From Hymenobacter cavernae (lineage in GTDB: Bacteria > Bacteroidota > Bacteroidia > Cytophagales > Hymenobacteraceae), in assembly GCF_014641455.1 (NCBI RefSeq), contig NZ_BMHT01000004.1, positions 278,025-342,024 of the forward strand: DNA of 64,000 bases, read 5' to 3'. Within the stretch, counting starts at the first letter, position 1. Each line of letters starts with the position of its first letter. The position numbers were made by a program, and so were the translations under genes. The notes under the pieces were generated by a model. The model was not told where the DNA came from, did no database searches, and was given only the letters and a program-made list of their open reading frames with translations. Positions 61,336 to 64,000 of this stretch are shown piece by piece.

Positions 61336-62582
61336 ACGCCACTAGCAACACTGGGGCAATGACCCCGATTTTTCCGGGCAGTAAGGACGCCGCCGGCTGC
61401 AAGGCTACTCTAGGGGTGATGGGGGGCGGCCAGCTGGGCCGGATGTTTGTGCATGCCGCCCAGCGACTGGGGTACTTCACCGCCGTGCTGGACCCCGACG
61501 CGCAAAGCCCCGCCGGACTGGTGAGTCACCACCATATCCAGACCGACTACAACGACCCAGCCGGGCTGGCGCAACTCGCCGACCTGTGTCAGGCCATTAC
61601 CACCGAGTTTGAAAACGTGCCCGCCCAGGCCCTTCAAACGCTGGCGCAAACCCGGCCCGTGGCGCCGGGCGCGGCCGTGGTAGGCATTGCCCAAGACCGC
61701 ATCGAGGAAAAAGACCACTTCGCAGCCTGCGCCGACATCTCGGGGGTGACTTGCGCGCCCTACGCGGTGATTGAAACGCCCGCCCAGCTGCAGGCCGTCC
61801 TGGAGGAAAGGGCTGATTTGCTGCCCGGCATCCTGAAAACCGCCCGCATGGGCTACGACGGCAAGGGTCAGGTCCGTGTTAGAACTGCCAGTGAACTGGC
61901 CGCCGCCTGGGCGGAGCTGGGCGGGGTGGCCTGCGTGCTGGAAAAGATGCTGCCGCTCACCGCCGAGTGCTCGGTGCTGGTGGCGCGCGGCTGGGGCGGG
62001 CAGGTGGTCAGCTTTGCCCCGCAGCGCAACGTGCATGTGGAGGGCATTCTGGCCGTAACCCACGCCTACGAAGGCAATATGCCGCTCGCCCTGGCCACCA
62101 GTGCCCGCGACGCGGCCATTGCCATCGCGCAGCATTTGGGCTATGTGGGGGTGCTGTGCGTTGAGTTTTTTGTGGTGGACAATGGCAGCGCGCACGGCGG
62201 CCTAGTGGTCAACGAAATGGCCCCGCGCCCGCACAACAGTGGCCACTATACCCTCGACGCCTGTGACGCGTCGCAGTTTGATCTGCAGGTACACGCTATG
62301 GCGGGCTTGCCCTTGCCGCAGCCGCGCCAGCACTCCCCGGCCATCATGCTCAATTTGCTGGGTGATGTGTGGTTTGACGCCAGCGGCCAACAACGGGAGC
62401 CGGACTGGCACAGCGTGCTGAGCTTGCCGGGAACCCACCTGCACCTGTACGGCAAGTTGGACGCGCGCGTAGGCCGCAAGATGGGCCACCTGACCATCAC
62501 TGGCCCCGATGTTGCCAGTGTCAAAACTGTGGCTCGACGCGTCGCCGAGCTGCTCGGCTTGCCGGGGCTGGATGCCATCTAG
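61332..62582 (+). CDS. purK: N5-carboxyaminoimidazole ribonucleotide synthase
   Basis: 416 aa, ATP-grasp enzyme that makes N5-CAIR from AIR, bicarbonate and ATP. N-terminal [24 protein letters not shown]-grasp words [14 protein letters not shown] and [19 protein letters not shown], and the C-terminal [19 protein letters not shown] are diagnostic. It follows purE with a 4-bp overlap. Confidence 0.95.
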   Translation: MNATSNTGAMTPIFPGSKDAAGCKATLGVMGGGQLGRMFVHAAQRLGYFTAVLDPDAQSPAGLVSHHHIQTDYNDPAGLAQLADLCQAITTEFENVPAQALQTLAQTRPVAPGAAVVGIAQDRIEEKDHFAACADISGVTCAPYAVIETPAQLQAVLEERADLLPGILKTARMGYDGKGQVRVRTASELAAAWAELGGVACVLEKMLPLTAECSVLVARGWGGQVVSFAPQRNVHVEGILAVTHAYEGNMPLALATSARDAAIAIAQHLGYVGVLCVEFFVVDNGSAHGGLVVNEMAPRPHNSGHYTLDACDASQFDLQVHAMAGLPLPQPRQHSPAIMLNLLGDVWFDASGQQREPDWHSVLSLPGTHLHLYGKLDARVGRKMGHLTITGPDVASVKTVARRVAELLGLPGLDAI

Positions 62583-62771
62583 GTGCCATTGTCTGAACTT
62601 GAAAAAGTCAATCTGACGCCGATGGTCTTCTTACTTCTGTCTATCATCTCTAGACCACTTCAAGCTTTCGTGTACCGAGCCTGCCACCCGTTTAACAGCG
62701 CCATTTTTTAGGAAGTGTTAACAGTAGGAATTGTACGATTTCCCGTTCGGTAAGCCAGTGATCAGTGGAAG

Positions 62772-63307
62772 TTAAGCGGCTTGTTTAAACTCAAGTGGGG
62801 TCATGAAATTCAAGGCTTGGTGGAGCCGGTGCGTGTTGTAGTCGAGCATCCACTCGTCTACGAGTTGGCGCACGTGGGCCAGCGAACGAAACAAGTGGAC
62901 GTCGAGCAGTTTGTGGCAAAACGAGCCGCTAAAGCACTCGGTGCAGGCGTTTTGGGTCGGCTTGCTGGGCTGAATCCAGGGCAGCGCGCTGCGCCTCGCA
63001 CCACTCTCAACCGGGCGCTGATAAACTCTGGGTCATTATCGGTGCATAGCTGCGTGGGTCGGCCTTGGTACTCGACTAAGAGGGCTCACAAAATCAGCGA
63101 ACATCTTTTGAGACGGTGCTTCTCTTCTTCTAGGTGCTTAAGCCAGGGCAGCTCCGCCACGCTCGCCCCGGCATACTTGCTTCTCCAGACATAAAACGTC
63201 ACCTCACTCAGATCATGCTCCCGCACGATTTGCGCCACGGTCTAGCCATTGGTTTGCTGTTGTAGAATGGCCACAATTTGGGCTGTGCCGAATCGTTCCT
63301 TTTTCAT
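62772..63307 (-). pseudogene. Internally deleted IS3-family transposase remnant 2
   Basis: OrfA begins at 63307 (MKKERFGTAQIVAILQQQ, a helix-turn-helix) and meets an in-frame TAG after QTNG, then continues TVAQIVREHDLSEVTFYVWR to about 63100. It is joined to the last part of OrfB in several frames: LCTDNDPEFIS, WIQPSKPTQNACTECFSG, LLDVHLFRSLAHVRQLVDEW and HQALNFMTPLEFKQAA ending at 62772. About 600 bp of the middle is missing and several frameshifts are present. Sequence differs from remnant 1, so it is a different IS3-type element. Confidence 0.8.
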
Positions 63308-63612
63308 GTCGCGGTTGTTAGGTAGTGAGAATACGCTTTTCTCTACTCACAACTGGCTCTTTAATTTAGGGAAGCATACACCTAGGCTAGGTGCGTTTTG
63401 GTATGATCGGCATTGAAAAAGCGTAGTGATGGCTGAAGCTGTAAACTAGAGTTTGATAATAAAATTGTTGGACGTTTAGGTAATTGCCAGGAATGCGGTA
63501 GCTAATACGTGGCTACCATTACTTGTGCGCTGTAACGAAAGAGACTATTAGGGCGCTGTATCTATCATAAGTTCAAAATAGTGTGTACCCCTAGGTGTAC
63601 CTCAGGAAAACA
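63308..63612. other. Gene-free spacer
   Basis: About 300 bp between the IS3 remnant and the tRNA terminator. I see no gene. It has two CTAGG-type words (63380-63390 and 63590) but no exact ACCTAGGT. Confidence 0.5.
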
Positions 63613-63645
63613 AAAACCCCGTTTCTAGGCTAGAAACGGGGTTTT
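63613..63645 (-). terminator. Intrinsic terminator after tRNA-Ser
   Basis: Perfect 15-nt arms (63613-63627 and 63631-63645, core ACCCCGTTTCTA) with a 3-nt loop. Read leftward, it ends in a T-run (complement of 63612-63616) directly downstream of the tRNA gene. It can also work rightward. Confidence 0.8.
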
Positions 63646-63648
63646 ATG

Positions 63649-63736
63649 CAGAGAGGATGGGATTCGAACCCACGATGACCTTTTGGGCCATACACACTTT
63701 CCAGGCGTGCTCCTTCGACCACTCGGACACCTCTCT
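63649..63736 (-). tRNA. tRNA-Ser (anticodon GGA)
   Basis: Acceptor stem AGAGAGG pairs with CCTCTCT and the discriminator is G. The T arm GGGTTCGAATCCC, a long variable arm as in all serine tRNAs, and the anticodon loop CTGGAAA (GGA at 63702-63700) are clear. It is 88 nt long and the 3' CCA is not encoded. A TTACTTTG sequence just upstream (plus 63752-63760 region) may be its promoter box. Confidence 0.93.
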
Positions 63737-63797
63737 GGGTCAGTAATCTGGCGCAAAGTAACGGGCATTTTTCCGGAAACGCAAACCTAGGCTCCAG

Positions 63798-64000
63798 CTA
63801 CAGCAGAGTAATCTCGCCGCGCAGGTCTTGCACGAGCAGCTGAGCGGTTTCGGCGTGACTTTTTTGCAGGCCTAACACAAACATCAGCTTGGTGATAGCC
63901 GCTTCCGTGGTGATGTCGTCGCCGCTGAGCACGCCGCAGCCGGGGAGGGAGGCGCTGGTTTCGTAACGGCCTTGCTCTACGCGGCCTTCGTCGCACTGGC
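63798..64000 (-). CDS. ansA: Type I L-asparaginase, C-terminal part (gene continues past the window)
   Basis: The last 67 residues can be read, with the family-specific words QCDEGRVEQGRYETSAS, LSGDDITTEAAITKLMFVL and the end LRGEITLL before the TAG at 63798. These match the C-terminal domain of AnsA-type cytoplasmic asparaginases, which hydrolyse asparagine to aspartate and ammonia. The catalytic N-terminal domain lies outside the window, so completeness cannot be judged. The tRNA gene follows it in the same direction, 62 bp away. Confidence 0.8.
   Translation of the reverse strand, partial: QCDEGRVEQGRYETSASLPGCGVLSGDDITTEAAITKLMFVLGLQKSHAETAQLLVQDLRGEITLL

Noticed and set aside
61410..62195. 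Open frame of 261 codons opposite purK
   Set aside because: Antisense shadow of a well-conserved gene.
62781..63194. Rightward open frame of 137 codons after purK
   Set aside because: It is opposite the IS3 remnant, whose minus-strand words match known transposase motifs.

Overview
The window looks like chromosomal DNA of a Bacteroidota member, most likely a Hymenobacter-like cytophagalean. The evidence is a moderately high G+C content, two SusC/SusD pairs, a secreted protease ending in a type IX secretion sorting domain, and several Bacteroidota-type promoter boxes (TAnnTTTG) in front of genes. This genus-level guess is inference; no 16S rRNA gene is present.

Layout: 0.2-3.4 kb holds a secreted M4 metalloprotease, and 4.0-5.2 kb a FucP-like sugar/H+ symporter. 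Then come sensory genes (histidine kinase, stand-alone receiver, histidine kinase; 5.4-9.3 kb), a flavin monooxygenase-like gene, a lipoprotein nuclease, an anchored metallo-beta-lactamase-fold hydrolase and an intact-looking IS5-type element (12.9-13.7 kb). From 13.9 to 39.2 kb lies a large carbohydrate-utilisation region made of two modules. Module 1 (GH35, SusC, SusD, GH30, GH2, all leftward, with a diverging GH43) points to galactan or arabinogalactan-type side chains. Module 2 (ECF sigma, FecR anti-sigma, STN-type SusC, SusD, GH2, GH10, GH3, all leftward) points to xylan or glucuronoxylan. Module 2 carries its own trans-envelope switch. Module 1 has no linked regulator but has a LacI/PurR-like palindrome in front of GH35.

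39.4-44.9 kb holds phosphorus-related functions (S1/P1 nuclease, Na/Pi cotransporter-like protein, PhoD phosphatase), a DUF892 ferritin-like protein and two very small ORFs. 45.4-46.8 kb is a decayed tripartite drug-efflux operon. 47.3-51.3 kb is an intact, translationally coupled three-gene export operon (ABC transmembrane domain, HlyD adaptor, TolC channel) in which the ABC protein has no ATPase domain. A second kinase/receiver module (51.4-55.2 kb) is paralogous to the one at 6.6-9.3 kb. Two small secreted proteins with the same start-site leader follow.

From 56.6 kb on, two internally deleted IS3-family remnants bracket nucleotide-biosynthesis genes: pyrB, pyrC, purE and purK. pyrB has a long leader containing a strong intrinsic terminator, which suggests attenuation. 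A 432-bp cassette with 39-bp perfect inverted ends and one AT-rich ORF sits between pyrC and purE. The window ends with tRNA-Ser(GGA) and the 3' part of a type I asparaginase gene.

At sequence level, the octamer palindrome ACCTAGGT is strikingly frequent: I read 33 exact copies, where about one would be expected by chance. All lie before position 55,814, in both genes and spacers. Several families of long hairpin repeats also occupy the intergenic spaces.
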